From: Pseudomonas paralcaligenes | GTDB taxonomy: Bacteria; Pseudomonadota; Gammaproteobacteria; Pseudomonadales; Pseudomonadaceae | Assembly (NCBI RefSeq): GCF_019655855.1 | Contig: NZ_BPFX01000003.1 | Location: forward strand, 124,001-188,000 | Direction: 5' to 3' | DNA: 64,000 bases | Part shown: in pieces, positions 28,891 to 40,207 of the stretch | Numbering within the stretch: position 1 is the stretch's first letter | Layout: every line of letters starts with the position of its first letter | The notes under the pieces: model-generated | The model's input: only the letters and a program-made list of their open reading frames with translations | Told to the model about the DNA's origin: nothing | The model's database searches: none | Made by a program: the position numbers and the translations under genes

Positions 28891-30045
28891 ATGGCTTGGA
28901 ACGAGCCGGGTGGCAACTCGAATAACCAGGACCCCTGGGGCGGCCGCAAAGGCGGTGGACGCCAGGGGCCGCCGGACCTCGACGAAGCCTTCCGCAAGCT
29001 GCAGGAGAGCCTCAACGGCATCTTCGGCGGCGGCAAGAAACGTGACGGTAATGGTCAGGGCGGCGGCGGTTTCGGCCTGCTCGGCATTGGCGTCGTCCTG
29101 CTGCTGGCGGTCTGGCTGTGGAACGCGGTCTATATCGTGGATGCCCAGGAACAGGCGGTGATCCTGCGCCTCGGCAAGTATCACGAGACGGTCGGCCAGG
29201 GCCTGAACATCTACTTCCCGCCGATCGACCGGAAGTTCCAGGAGAACGTGACCCGCGAGCGTTCCTTCTCCAAGGAAGGCCAGATGCTCACCGAGGACGA
29301 GAACATCGTCGAGGTGCCGCTGACCGTCCAGTACAAGATCAGCAACCTCCAGGACTTCGTGCTCAATGTCGATGCGCCCGAGGTCAGCCTGCAACACGCC
29401 ACCGAGAGTGCCCTGCGCCACGTCGCCGGTTCCACCTCGATGGACGAGGTGATCACTCTCGGTCGCGAGCAGATGGGCCTGGAGGTGAGCAAGCGCCTGC
29501 AGGACTTCCTCGACACCTACGGCACCGGCATCACCGTTACCCAGGTCAACATCCAGCGCGCCACGGCCCCGGCCGAGGTGAAGGATGCCTTCGACGATGT
29601 GATCCGTGCCCGCGAAGACGAGCAGCGCGAGAAGAACCAGGCCGAGACCTATGCCAATGGCGTGGTGCCCGAGGCGCGTGGTCAGGCTCAGCGCATCATC
29701 GAGGACGCCAACGGCTACCGCGACGAAGTGGTTGCCCGTGCCCAGGGTGAGGCGGATCGCTTCACCAAGCTGGTCGCCGAGTACCGCAAGGCGCCGGAAG
29801 TGACCCGGCAGCGTCTGTACCTGGATACCGTGCAGCAGGTCTTCAGCAATACCAGCAAGGTGCTGGTGACCGGCAAGGAAGGGCAGAACAACCTGCTCTA
29901 TCTGCCGCTGGACAAGATGATCGACAACCGCGGCAGCGTAGGTTCCGGTGCTCAGAGCGCACCGGGCAGCACCAGCGGCGAGACCGGCACCCGCATCATC
30001 AATAACGTCGAGCGGGGCGATCTGCGTACGAGGGAGAGCCGCTGA
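28891..30045 (+). CDS. hflK: FtsH protease modulator HflK
   Basis: A 384-residue SPFH-family membrane protein that forms, with HflC, a large periplasmic cage around FtsH. The Gly- and charge-rich cytoplasmic N-terminus (GGNSNNQDPWGGRKGG) precedes one TM helix (about 60-85), then the SPFH domain starting VDAQEQAVILRLGKY and a helical region. The start is the ATG preceded by GGAG at optimum spacing; an ATG four codons upstream is less well placed. Its stop overlaps hflC by one base (TGATG). Confidence 0.95.
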   Translation: MAWNEPGGNSNNQDPWGGRKGGGRQGPPDLDEAFRKLQESLNGIFGGGKKRDGNGQGGGGFGLLGIGVVLLLAVWLWNAVYIVDAQEQAVILRLGKYHETVGQGLNIYFPPIDRKFQENVTRERSFSKEGQMLTEDENIVEVPLTVQYKISNLQDFVLNVDAPEVSLQHATESALRHVAGSTSMDEVITLGREQMGLEVSKRLQDFLDTYGTGITVTQVNIQRATAPAEVKDAFDDVIRAREDEQREKNQAETYANGVVPEARGQAQRIIEDANGYRDEVVARAQGEADRFTKLVAEYRKAPEVTRQRLYLDTVQQVFSNTSKVLVTGKEGQNNLLYLPLDKMIDNRGSVGSGAQSAPGSTSGETGTRIINNVERGDLRTRESR

Positions 30046-30914
30046 TGAGCAACAAATCGCTGTTTGCCCTGATCGCCGGGGTGATAGTCGCAATCCTGGC
30101 CTGGAACAGCCTGTATATCGTCAACCAGACCGAAAAGGCCGTACTCCTGCAGTTCGGTAAGATCCAGGTGGCCGACGTGCCGCCAGGGTTGCACGTCAAG
30201 GTGCCGGTGATGAACCAGGTGCGCAAGTTCGATGCCCGCCTGCTGACCCTGGAGTCGCCGATCCAGCGCGTCCTGACGCTGGAGAAGAAAGCCGTGATGG
30301 TCGACGCCTACGCCAAATGGCGTGTCGCCGATGCCCAGCGCTACTACACCGCGACTTCCGGCATTCGTCAGATTGCCGACGATCGTCTGTCCCAGCGCCT
30401 GATCACCGCCCTGGCCAACCAGTTCGGTACCCGTACCCTGCATGAAGTGGTCTCCGGCGAGCGCGATGCGCTGATGGCGGCCATCACCAAGTCGCTCAAT
30501 GGCATGGCGCAGAAAGAACTGGGCATCGAAGTGGTGGATGTGCGGGTCAAGGCCATCGACCTGCCGAAAGAGGTCTATCGCAGCGTGTTCGACCGCATGA
30601 GTTCGGAGCGTGAGCGCGAGGCCCGCGAGCACCGCGCCAAGGGTCGCGAGCTGGCCGAAGGTATTCGCGCCGACGCCGATCGTCAGAAGCGCGTGATCCT
30701 CGCCGAGGCCTATCGCGAAGCCGAGGAAATCCGCGGTGACGGCGACGCGAAGTCGGCCGGTATCTACTCTGCGGCTTATGGTCAGGATGCCGAGTTCTAT
30801 GCGTTCTACCGCAGCCTGGGCGCCTACCGCGAGAGCTTCTCCAGCAAGGGAGACGTGCTGGTGCTGGATCCGGATAGCGAGTTCTTCCGCTATCTGCAGC
30901 ACCCCAAGCCCTGA
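30045..30914 (+). CDS. hflC: FtsH protease modulator HflC
   Basis: A 289-residue partner of HflK. A single N-terminal TM helix (about 5-22, FALIAGVIVAILAWNSLYIV) is followed by the SPFH domain (NQTEKAVLLQFGKIQ, AYAKWRVAD) and a long, highly charged helix with RMSSERERE and AEEIRGDGDAKS typical of the family. Translation is coupled to hflK, fitting the 1:1 complex. A terminator-like hairpin 71 bases downstream separates it from the DUF2065 gene. Confidence 0.95.
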   Translation: MSNKSLFALIAGVIVAILAWNSLYIVNQTEKAVLLQFGKIQVADVPPGLHVKVPVMNQVRKFDARLLTLESPIQRVLTLEKKAVMVDAYAKWRVADAQRYYTATSGIRQIADDRLSQRLITALANQFGTRTLHEVVSGERDALMAAITKSLNGMAQKELGIEVVDVRVKAIDLPKEVYRSVFDRMSSEREREAREHRAKGRELAEGIRADADRQKRVILAEAYREAEEIRGDGDAKSAGIYSAAYGQDAEFYAFYRSLGAYRESFSSKGDVLVLDPDSEFFRYLQHPKP

Positions 30915-30984
30915 GTGTCTTCGCCCCGGCGCGGCCGTTCGGCCCGTCGGGGTGACCTCCGGGGAAAACGTGTTATCATGGGTC

Positions 30985-31009
30985 AGCCGGGAAAAAACCC
31001 GGCTTTTTT
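30985..31009 (+). terminator. Rho-independent terminator after hflC
   Basis: AGCCGGG, six A, CCCGGCT and a run of six T form a standard terminator. It precedes the DUF2065 gene by only 16 bases, so that gene depends on read-through or on a promoter overlapping the hairpin. Confidence 0.8.
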
Positions 31010-31024
31010 GCGTCTGCGGGAATC

Positions 31025-31210
31025 ATGTGGCAGGAACTTGGCATCGCCTTTTGTCTGATGTTGGTGCTGGAAGGCATCCTGCCCTTCCTCTATCCGCAGC
31101 GCTGGCGCAGGGCGGTCACGCAATTGGCGCAATTGCCCGACCGTCGGCTGCGCCTCATGGGGCTGATCAGCATGCTGCTGGGAACCGCCCTCCTGTATCT
31201 GCTTCATTGA
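31025..31210 (+). CDS. DUF2065 small membrane protein
   Basis: A 61-residue protein with two hydrophobic helices (about 5-22 and 43-60) around a basic, Arg-rich loop ([17 protein letters not shown]). The N-terminal [20 protein letters not shown] is characteristic of DUF2065, regularly found between hflC and hisZ/purA. Function unknown. Conservation of position suggests a link to the HflKC complex, which remains inference. Confidence 0.85.
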   Translation: MWQELGIAFCLMLVLEGILPFLYPQRWRRAVTQLAQLPDRRLRLMGLISMLLGTALLYLLH

Positions 31211-31244
31211 AGGCTGCCGCCCGTACCGAGAGGGGAATGGCGAA

Positions 31245-33780
<2,536 letters not shown>

Positions 33781-33793
33781 TACTCAGGTAAAG

Positions 33794-33821
33794 AAAAAGG
33801 CCGCTGTCAGCGGCCTTTTTT
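33794..33821. terminator. Bidirectional terminator (purA / PilZ gene)
   Basis: AAAAAGGCCGCTG, a short loop and CAGCGGCCTTTTTT give a strong stem with U-tracts on both strands. It separates convergent purA and the PilZ-domain gene. Confidence 0.9.
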
Positions 33822-33841
33822 GTGGGCGTCGGGAAAGCGCT

Positions 33842-34180
33842 TCAGGACTGCATCTCGCGGAGCAGCAATTGCAGCGCGGCCGCCTGGTCGTCGGCCAGGT
33901 CGATGATGTGGAAGCCACACCAGCCATTGTGGCCAGGCCCTCCGGAGCGGCTCCACAGGCAGTCCGCACCGAGGCGGATTTCGCTGATGCCGTTCAGGGG
34001 CTGGTCCAGTACCAGGCGGCACTCCCAGACCGAATCGGCCTCCGGCGGCGCCTCGCTGACCAGCATGAAGCCGTCCTCGGACAGATCGACGACCTGTCCC
34101 AGCCGGCGATCGCTGTGCAGGTCGACAGCCTCGATGTTCAGTTGGGGCGTGTGGCGGCTGTGCTGGCGGCGGTCGTCCAT
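33842..34180 (-). CDS. PilZ domain protein
   Basis: A 112-residue single-domain PilZ protein. Both halves of the c-di-GMP motif are present: RxxxR at residues 5-9 (RQHSR) and DxSxxG at 32-37 (DLSEDG). Binding of c-di-GMP is therefore likely. The ATG directly abuts the stop of the DUF1631 gene with no gap, and the AGGAG site lies inside the end of that gene, so the two proteins are made together. This suggests the PilZ protein is a c-di-GMP-responsive partner of the DUF1631 protein. Confidence 0.88.
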   Translation of the reverse strand: MDDRRQHSRHTPQLNIEAVDLHSDRRLGQVVDLSEDGFMLVSEAPPEADSVWECRLVLDQPLNGISEIRLGADCLWSRSGGPGHNGWCGFHIIDLADDQAAALQLLLREMQS

Positions 34181-36478
34181 TCAGGCTCCTTGTCGGGCTG
34201 GGTTGGCGCGCCCGGTGATACGCTGCAGGACCCGGTAGATAGCGCCGAGCGCGCGGTCCACCAGGGGGTTGCTGCGCTCTGGCGCGACGATGCGGGCGAG
34301 GTTCCGCTCCATCTCGCGTGCCAGCTGGCGTATGGGCTTGACCGCCACGCGCTGGCCGCCATGGTCCACGAACATGTAGTTGTGGGTGGTCGGGCTGAAC
34401 CAGGACAGCTTGAGCGTGATGGTTTCCTGCCCCTGGACGAATTCGAACCAGGTGCCGAACTCGACCTGCTGCAACTCCTTGACCAGGTTCTGGGCGCGCG
34501 GCGACAGCGGCTCTTCCTCTCTGACCGGCTCGGCCAGGGCGGCATCCTCACCCAGCATGGCGCCCAGCGGACTCTCCGGGAGCTGGGTCTTGAGCTGTGC
34601 CGCCAACTGCGGCTGCTGACCCTGAATCGCGTACTGGCAGGCCACGATGTCCTGCAGGAGGCGGCGGATGCCATCCTCGTGGTAGCCGCCGAGCAGTTTC
34701 AGACCCTTGCTCAATTCGTCCAGCAGGTCGACGCGCAGGCCCTGGAGCCGGTTGCGGCCATCCGCGTCCAGTGGTGTTCCGCTCCAGGCCAGTTGTTCTG
34801 CGACTTCGCTCGCGCGTTGCCACTCGGCGCTGTGCTCGCCGTGGCGAAGCAGGATGAAGACCAGTACGTCGGCCCAGGTCAGTTCGAGGAAGTTGCGAAT
34901 GACGCCGGGGAGGCTGCGTTCGCGCAATGCATTCTGGATCACCGCCACCGCTTGTTGTCGTGCACCGAGCAGCCGGTCGCGGCCCTTCGCCGCTTCTACG
35001 GCGCGTCGCTCGCGCAGTTCGACCTTGTGCTGGAGCGTGGCGGTGAACTCGTTGAACTCCTCGAGCAGCTTGTCGAACAGCAGCAGGTCGCTGGCGAAGC
35101 CGTGGACCACCTCTTCCACCACCCAGTAGATCTTCGCCACCAGGCCGCGCTCATCGCCTTCGCCGCCATAAAGGACACCTGCCTGGGCCATGGTGTTGAG
35201 CAGGCGCCTGGCCGGGTGGTGGTGGTGGGTGAACAGCGCCTTGTCCTGCAGGGCAACTTTCAGATACGGGGTGTGCAGGTGGGAAAGCGCCGTCTTGCAG
35301 GCGTGTGGCAGGTTGTCGTCGTCGAGGATGAAATCGAACAGCATGCCGACCAGGTCGATCACGTCGGCTTCCTGGTCCGCCAGTTTCTGCTGGCCCGGCA
35401 ACTGGCTGTAGGTCTCCAGTTGCTGCTGCAGGCTGACCTTGATGTCTTCCACGGGCTGCGCTTGCTGCAGGCGCTGGGTCAGGGTGCTGGCCGACTGCTG
35501 CTGGAGTCGGTTCAGGGCGGCCAGCAGATCGCTGGCGCTGTAGGTGCTGGTGGCCGTGCGCGGCGCGAAGCTGGCGATGCTGCGGGTACCGCCGGGCAGG
35601 GGGCTGTCCAGGTCGTGCTGGCGGCGCTCGCCGAGCAGGACCGTCAGGCCGCCGAACAGCTGGCCCGGATCCTGGGGTGGTGGTGCGCTCAGGTCGGCCG
35701 GCGCTGCCGATTCGGCAGATGGTACGGTGGGCGTCGATCCGCTGTCCGCAGCCCGCTTCGGCGGACTGGCCGAGCCGGGCGAGCGCTGCGCGCTGTACTT
35801 GAGGTTGGGCAGGATGCCTGCGTTGATCAGGCGCTGGTTGAGCATCTCGTACAGGGTATCCAGGCCCTGCATCACGTGCTGCTCGAACAGCATGTACAGG
35901 ATGACCTTGATGCGCAGCGGCAGCGGATGGGGCGCCAGGGCGTCGTGGAAGGCGTCGGCCAGCGCCTGGGGACCGAAGGGGTTGGTTTCCTCGCCCAGCT
36001 TCTGGCCGTTGTTGAGCAGGGCCAGGCGTTGCTCCAGGGCGAACAGCGGGCTGGTATTGCGAGCCTTGACCTTGCTGACCATGTTGGTCACCTGCAGGCT
36101 TTCCTCGTACTCCTCGTTCTGCACCAGGGCCAGGTCCTGCGAGTCCGGTTCTGCCTGGGTCGAAGGCTGCAGCCTGCCCTCCAGGAAGTCCGCGAAATTC
36201 CGGGCGACGTGCTGGTGGTAGTTGCGTTCTATCTGGGGACGCAGCTTGCGCAGGTCATGCATGGCCTCGAAAAACAGGCTCTGGACCTTGTTGTTCTCGG
36301 CCTTCTCCGCGCACTCGAAGAGGGTATCGTCGGCTTGTATGAACAGCTCGGCGAGGTGCTCGGACAGGTTGTTCATCACCAGCTTGCGGCAATCCTGCAC
36401 CAACTCGCCGAAGCGGGGCTGGATTGCCCGGTTGGCGACGCCGGGTGTATGGGCGGGTGGAAGGTCCTGCGGGCTCAT
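34181..36478 (-). CDS. DUF1631 family protein (paralogue 1)
   Basis: A 765-residue, mostly helical cytoplasmic protein of DUF1631; homologues are sometimes wrongly labelled thymidine phosphorylase. The N-terminus (DDTLFECAEKAENN, FFEAMHDLRKLRPQIER) and core (DLVGMLFDFILDDDNLPHACK, HPARRLLNTMAQAGV) match the second paralogue at 48789-51131. The middle (about 240-320) is low complexity. The C-terminal ~100 residues (WFSPTTHNYMFVDHGGQRV) form a small beta-rich domain. Function unknown; coupling to a PilZ gene points to c-di-GMP signalling. Confidence 0.82.
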   Translation of the reverse strand: MSPQDLPPAHTPGVANRAIQPRFGELVQDCRKLVMNNLSEHLAELFIQADDTLFECAEKAENNKVQSLFFEAMHDLRKLRPQIERNYHQHVARNFADFLEGRLQPSTQAEPDSQDLALVQNEEYEESLQVTNMVSKVKARNTSPLFALEQRLALLNNGQKLGEETNPFGPQALADAFHDALAPHPLPLRIKVILYMLFEQHVMQGLDTLYEMLNQRLINAGILPNLKYSAQRSPGSASPPKRAADSGSTPTVPSAESAAPADLSAPPPQDPGQLFGGLTVLLGERRQHDLDSPLPGGTRSIASFAPRTATSTYSASDLLAALNRLQQQSASTLTQRLQQAQPVEDIKVSLQQQLETYSQLPGQQKLADQEADVIDLVGMLFDFILDDDNLPHACKTALSHLHTPYLKVALQDKALFTHHHHPARRLLNTMAQAGVLYGGEGDERGLVAKIYWVVEEVVHGFASDLLLFDKLLEEFNEFTATLQHKVELRERRAVEAAKGRDRLLGARQQAVAVIQNALRERSLPGVIRNFLELTWADVLVFILLRHGEHSAEWQRASEVAEQLAWSGTPLDADGRNRLQGLRVDLLDELSKGLKLLGGYHEDGIRRLLQDIVACQYAIQGQQPQLAAQLKTQLPESPLGAMLGEDAALAEPVREEEPLSPRAQNLVKELQQVEFGTWFEFVQGQETITLKLSWFSPTTHNYMFVDHGGQRVAVKPIRQLAREMERNLARIVAPERSNPLVDRALGAIYRVLQRITGRANPARQGA

Positions 36479-36589
36479 GCGGTGTCCTGTGCGAGGCAGG
36501 AGGGAAGTCTCGCCGGGTTAGGAACATGCTGGCAATAGAGTAGCCGCTTATCGGCCATTACGGTGTGATGAAATAACTGGCCGCCAGGG

Positions 36590-36617
36590 TTGACATGGCC
36601 GCTTCCGCCCGTAAAAT
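36590..36617 (+). promoter_or_regulatory. Sigma-70 promoter of the tRNA cluster
   Basis: A perfect -35 TTGACA and a -10 TAAAAT are separated by 16 bases, 63 bases before tRNA-Asn. The discriminator after the -10 is GC-rich (GGCGCGCC), the pattern of stringently controlled stable-RNA promoters. Confidence 0.8.
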
Positions 36618-36680
36618 GGCGCGCCTCTGATACGGGAATCGGCCAAGTCGGTCCGGTAGCAGGGAGTGGAAGATCGTAGT

Positions 36681-36756
36681 TCCGCGATAGCTCAGTCGGT
36701 AGAGCAAATGACTGTTAATCATTGGGTCCCTGGTTCGAGTCCAGGTCGCGGAGCCA
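36681..36756 (+). tRNA. tRNA-Asn (GTT)
   Basis: A complete 76-base cloverleaf with encoded CCA. The acceptor TCCGCGA pairs with TCGCGGA; the anticodon GTT is at 36714-36716; the T loop is TTCGAGT. First of three tRNAs in one transcript. Confidence 0.98.
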
Positions 36757-36765
36757 ACTTCCAAA

Positions 36766-36842
36766 CGGGGTATAGCGCAGTCCGGTAGCGCGCTTGCTTT
36801 GGGAGCAAGATGTCGGGAGTTCGAATCCCCCTACCCCGACCA
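36766..36842 (+). tRNA. tRNA-Pro (TGG)
   Basis: A 77-base cloverleaf with encoded CCA, acceptor CGGGGTA pairing with TACCCCG and anticodon TGG at 36800-36802. It lies nine bases after tRNA-Asn. Confidence 0.98.
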
Positions 36843-36847
36843 TTTCC

Positions 36848-36923
36848 GGGTCGTTAGCTCAGTCGGTAGAGCAGTTGGCTTTTAACCAATTGGTCGTAGG
36901 TTCGAATCCTACACGACCCACCA
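36848..36923 (+). tRNA. tRNA-Lys (TTT)
   Basis: A 76-base cloverleaf with encoded CCA, acceptor GGGTCGT pairing with ACGACCC and anticodon TTT at 36881-36883. It lies five bases after tRNA-Pro. Confidence 0.98.
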
Positions 36924-36936
36924 TTGTTAAGAACGA

Positions 36937-36961
36937 AGAGCCCGCCAAGCGCGGGCTTTTT
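36937..36961 (+). terminator. Terminator of the tRNA cluster
   Basis: AGCCCGC, a CAAGC loop, GCGGGCT and a T-run follow tRNA-Lys, closing the three-tRNA unit. Confidence 0.85.
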
Positions 36962-37002
36962 GTTGTCTCCGCAAAGGGGCGGCGGGCCGCCCCCTCATCT
37001 TC

Positions 37003-38301
37003 TCAGTGCAGTTTCAGGCGCGGCTCGGTGCTGCGGCCGATCCGGTCGCCGAGCATCATCAGGGCGGTGCGCAGCACGCCGTACAGCGCCATCTGGTGCA
37101 TGCGGTACAGCGAGACGTAGAACATCCGCGCCAGCCAGCCCTCCAGCTTCACGCTGCCCATGAGATTGCCCATCAGGTTGCCGACCGCCGAGAAGCGCGA
37201 CAGCGAGATCAGCGAGCCGTAGTCGCGGTAGCGGAATTCCGGCAGGGCCTGGCCGCTCATGCGCAGCCTGAGCGACTTGGCTAGCAACGAAGCCTGCTGG
37301 TGGGCTGCCTGGGCGCGCGGGGGCACGGTGCGTTCGCTGCCGTCGCCGAGCGGGCAGGCTGCGCAGTCGCCGAAGGCGAATATGTTGTCGTCCAGGGTGG
37401 TCTGCAGGGTCGGGCGTACCAGCAGTTGGTTGATGCGGTTGCTTTCCAGCCCGTTCAGCCCGCCGAGGAAGGCGGGGGCGCGGATGCCGGCGGCCCACAC
37501 TTTCAGGCTCGCTGGGATTTCCATGCCCTGGGCCGTGATCAGCGCGTCGCCATTGACCTGGCTCACCGCCGTGCCGGTGAGCACGGTGATGCCCAGTTTC
37601 TCCAGGGTCTTGTGCACCGGGCCGCTGATGCGCTCCGGCAGCGCTGGCAGGACGCGAGGGCCGGCCTCGATCAGAGTGATGCGCATGTTCTGCGGCTGGA
37701 TGCGGTCCAGGCCGTAGGCGGCGAGTTCGTGGGCCGCGTGATGCAGCTCGGCGGCCAGTTCCACGCCGGTGGCGCCGGCGCCGACGATGGCCACGCTGAT
37801 GCGGCTGTCGTCGCTCTTGCCGGCATGGGCGCGCAGGTAATGGCTGAGCATCTGCCGGTGGAAGCGCTCGGCCTGCTCGCGGGTGTCGAGGAAGATGCAG
37901 TGCTCGGCCGCGCCCGGCGTGCCGAAGTCGTTGGTGGTGCTGCCGACGGCGATCACCAGGCTGTCGTAGGCCAGTTCGCGCTCGGGAAGCAGTTCGCCGC
38001 CGTCCTCATCGAGGGTAGCGGCCAGGCGGATCACCTTGCGCGCGCGATCCAGGCCGCTCATGCGGCCGAGCTGGAACTCGAAGTGGTTCCATTTGCCCTG
38101 GGCCACGTAGTTCAGCTCGTCCTCGGAGGAGTTCAGCGAGCCGGCGGCGACTTCGTGCAGCAGCGGTTTCCAGATGTGGGTGAGGGTGGCGTCGACCAGC
38201 ACGACGCTGGCCTGTCTGCGCTTGCCCAGGGTCCTACCCAGGCGGGTAGCAAGCTCCAGGCCGCCGGCGCCGCCGCCGACGATCACGATGCGATGGTTCA
38301 T
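37003..38301 (-). CDS. ndh: Type II NADH dehydrogenase
   Basis: A 432-residue single-subunit NADH:quinone oxidoreductase that does not pump protons. Two Rossmann motifs are present: FAD binding at the N-terminus (IVIVGGGAGGLELATRLG) and NADH binding in the middle (ISVAIVGAGATGVELAAEL). FAFGDCAACP contains the second FAD contact. The C-terminal amphipathic region, rich in Arg and aromatic residues (GWLARMFYVSLYRMHQ), attaches it to the membrane. Length is normal. It stands alone, facing the tRNA terminator. Confidence 0.95.
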   Translation of the reverse strand: MNHRIVIVGGGAGGLELATRLGRTLGKRRQASVVLVDATLTHIWKPLLHEVAAGSLNSSEDELNYVAQGKWNHFEFQLGRMSGLDRARKVIRLAATLDEDGGELLPERELAYDSLVIAVGSTTNDFGTPGAAEHCIFLDTREQAERFHRQMLSHYLRAHAGKSDDSRISVAIVGAGATGVELAAELHHAAHELAAYGLDRIQPQNMRITLIEAGPRVLPALPERISGPVHKTLEKLGITVLTGTAVSQVNGDALITAQGMEIPASLKVWAAGIRAPAFLGGLNGLESNRINQLLVRPTLQTTLDDNIFAFGDCAACPLGDGSERTVPPRAQAAHQQASLLAKSLRLRMSGQALPEFRYRDYGSLISLSRFSAVGNLMGNLMGSVKLEGWLARMFYVSLYRMHQMALYGVLRTALMMLGDRIGRSTEPRLKLH

Positions 38302-38361
38302 GGGGATATCTCACAAGGCTTGAGGAAATCGGTAGGCCCGGCTGGGCGAGCGCGAGGCGGC

Positions 38362-38535
38362 TCATAGCACCAGTCCGGCGAGCAGGCGGGAGAGAAGGCC
38401 GAGGCCGATCGTCACGGCGATGACCACCAGCAGGAGGCGCCAGGGGCGGAACGGCTGGCGCTCCACCTGGTGCTGCGGAGCGCTGAGATACTGCTCGACG
38501 CGCTGCTGGTCTTCGGGGCTGAGACGGCTGGACAT
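38362..38535 (-). CDS. DUF3094 small membrane protein
   Basis: A 57-residue protein beginning MSSRLSPEDQQRVEQYLSAP, the conserved start of DUF3094, with one C-terminal TM helix (about 34-56). It is confined largely to pseudomonads. The start is chosen at the family N-terminus with a GGACCG-type weak site; an upstream in-frame ATG would extend into the DUF1780 end. Function unknown. Confidence 0.8.
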   Translation of the reverse strand: MSSRLSPEDQQRVEQYLSAPQHQVERQPFRPWRLLLVVIAVTIGLGLLSRLLAGLVL

Positions 38536-38610
38536 GGCGGTCCTCTCGAAGGAATGTCTGCATTCTAGACGTAATTGGCGCTCGACGAACATCGCTGCCA
38601 GGGCGCCCGA

Positions 38611-39237
38611 TCACAGGCTGATGCCCACGTCGAACAGGACGGTACGGCCGAGGTTGTGGCGCAGGAAGTCCGGTGCGTCGCGATGGGCGAACAGGACTCG
38701 CGCATAGTTGGGCCCGACCAGCGAGAGAGAGCGCCAGCCCTGGCGCAGGTACTCGCTCGGTGGTGGGAAGGGGCTGTTGAGGTCGAGGACCTCGCGCTTG
38801 AGGCTGACGTAGGCCAGCAGGTCCAGCTCGCCCAGGTCCAGGCCGCGTTCGGCGTAGTTGTGCGCCTTCTTGCGCAAGGTCGGGCCCAGACGAGCCTGCA
38901 ACTCCACGGCCGGTATCCGCCGTGGGCGCGGCTCGCGGCGCAGCAGCTGGCTGAGCGAGAGGGCACTGCGCCGTCGTTGCAGTTCTTCCTTCCATTCGTC
39001 GTTGAGGCGGCGGCCCTTGTCGAGAACGAAGAACACCTCGAAGCCGGCGTCGCGGAACAGCACGTCCGGCGGCTCCTGCCCGGCGGCGAACTCCTCCTGG
39101 CGGTGGCGCAGGTTGAGGGCGGTCAGCAGGCGCTGGCAGACCCAGCGCTCGCGCTCCCATTTACGGGCGTTGGAGAGGAAGTCGTTAGCTTGTTCGGCCT
39201 GTCGGGTCAGCAGGCGCAGGTAGTCGGAGTCATCCAT
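38611..39237 (-). CDS. DUF1780 protein (putative endonuclease fold)
   Basis: A 208-residue soluble protein starting MDDSDYLRLLTRQAEQAN. It matches DUF1780, whose description in the family database is a putative endonuclease because of structural similarity (PA4535 in PAO1, from memory). PPDVLFRDAGFEVFFVLDKGRR could supply the acidic residues of a PD-(D/E)xK-like core, but I cannot verify this. It sits upstream of the DUF3094 gene and is divergent from the acetyltransferase. No activity is established to my knowledge. Confidence 0.75.
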   Translation of the reverse strand: MDDSDYLRLLTRQAEQANDFLSNARKWERERWVCQRLLTALNLRHRQEEFAAGQEPPDVLFRDAGFEVFFVLDKGRRLNDEWKEELQRRRSALSLSQLLRREPRPRRIPAVELQARLGPTLRKKAHNYAERGLDLGELDLLAYVSLKREVLDLNSPFPPPSEYLRQGWRSLSLVGPNYARVLFAHRDAPDFLRHNLGRTVLFDVGISL

Positions 39238-39308
39238 GGCCGCAGCATAGCGCAAACGTCGTGGTGGATCGGCCGGTGTAAACTGCGTCGGCACACACGA
39301 GAAGCCTC

Positions 39309-39725
39309 ATGCAGATACGTGCCATCCTCCCGTCAGACCACCCGCAGTTGCTCGACCTGTGGCGCCGAACACCGGGCATCCGCTTGCGCGCCGAGGACGA
39401 GTACGAGCCCTTCTGTCGCTACCTGGCGCGGAACCCCGGGCTGAGCCTGCTGGTCGAGAGCGAGGGGGTGGTCGTCGCCAGCCTGCTGGTCGGGCACGAC
39501 GGGCGGCGTGGCTACCTGCAGCATCTGGTGGTCGAGCCATTCTGGCGTGGCCAGGGGCTGGCGGGCGCTTTGTTGGATGAGGCGTTGACGCGGCTGGCCG
39601 AACTCGGCGTGAGCAAGTCCCATGTCTTCGTGCTCGGCGACGCGCCCGAGGCGCTGGCCTTCTGGCGCAGCCGGCCGGGCTGGGGTGAGCGCGAGGACAT
39701 CGAAGTGTTTTCCACGAGGAGTTGA
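39309..39725 (+). CDS. GNAT family N-acetyltransferase
   Basis: A 138-residue acetyl-CoA-dependent transferase. The acetyl-CoA loop is seen as [21 protein letters not shown] (residues about 74-94), with the usual strand before it ([18 protein letters not shown]). The acceptor is unknown; similarity to the YpeA group is possible. It begins a small forward group; the stop overlaps the next start by one base (TGATG). Confidence 0.88.
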   Translation: MQIRAILPSDHPQLLDLWRRTPGIRLRAEDEYEPFCRYLARNPGLSLLVESEGVVVASLLVGHDGRRGYLQHLVVEPFWRGQGLAGALLDEALTRLAELGVSKSHVFVLGDAPEALAFWRSRPGWGEREDIEVFSTRS

Positions 39726-40207
39726 TGAGCATGAAGCGACTGCGTTGGTGGCTGCTGCCCCTGCTGTGCGGATGGATGGCCGCCGCCGTGGCGCTGGAGC
39801 CGGGAGAACGCCTGGCGCCCTGGACGCTGCTGGACCAGCATGATCGTGCCTACACCCTCGACGGCGATCTGCAGGTTCTGCTGGTGGCCCGCGGCATGGG
39901 GGCCGCCGATCTGCTGCGAGAGGCCTTGAGCGAACTGGGACCGGAATACCTGGAGCAGCACCGGGTGGTGTTCCTTGCCGACATCAGTGCCATGCCGGCG
40001 CCTATCGCCAGCCTGTTCGCCGTGCCAGCGATGCGCGACTATGGCTATCGGGTCATGCTCGATCGCACGGGGCGTGTCGTTTCCCGCTATCCGGGAGAAA
40101 AGGCCGAGCTGCTCTGGCTGCAGCTGGATGCCGGCAGGTTGGTGGAGGAGCGCCGCTTCACCCAGGTCGGAGAACTGCAGGCGGCGTTGAAGGGGCTGGA
40201 GCATTGA
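39725..40207 (+). CDS. Periplasmic protein with thioredoxin-like fold (no redox Cys)
   Basis: A 160-residue protein with a signal peptide (about 1-22, LLPLLCGWMAAAVA). The mature part resembles thioredoxin-like proteins of the FAD/FMN-labelled PA4533 group (GERLAPWTLLDQHDRAYTLD; RYPGEKAELLWLQLDAG), but no CxxC is present; the only Cys is in the signal. A redox role is thus unlikely. It is coupled to the acetyltransferase upstream and overlaps the membrane gene downstream by four bases. Function unknown. GAGGAG precedes this ATG. Confidence 0.65.
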   Translation: MSMKRLRWWLLPLLCGWMAAAVALEPGERLAPWTLLDQHDRAYTLDGDLQVLLVARGMGAADLLREALSELGPEYLEQHRVVFLADISAMPAPIASLFAVPAMRDYGYRVMLDRTGRVVSRYPGEKAELLWLQLDAGRLVEERRFTQVGELQAALKGLEH

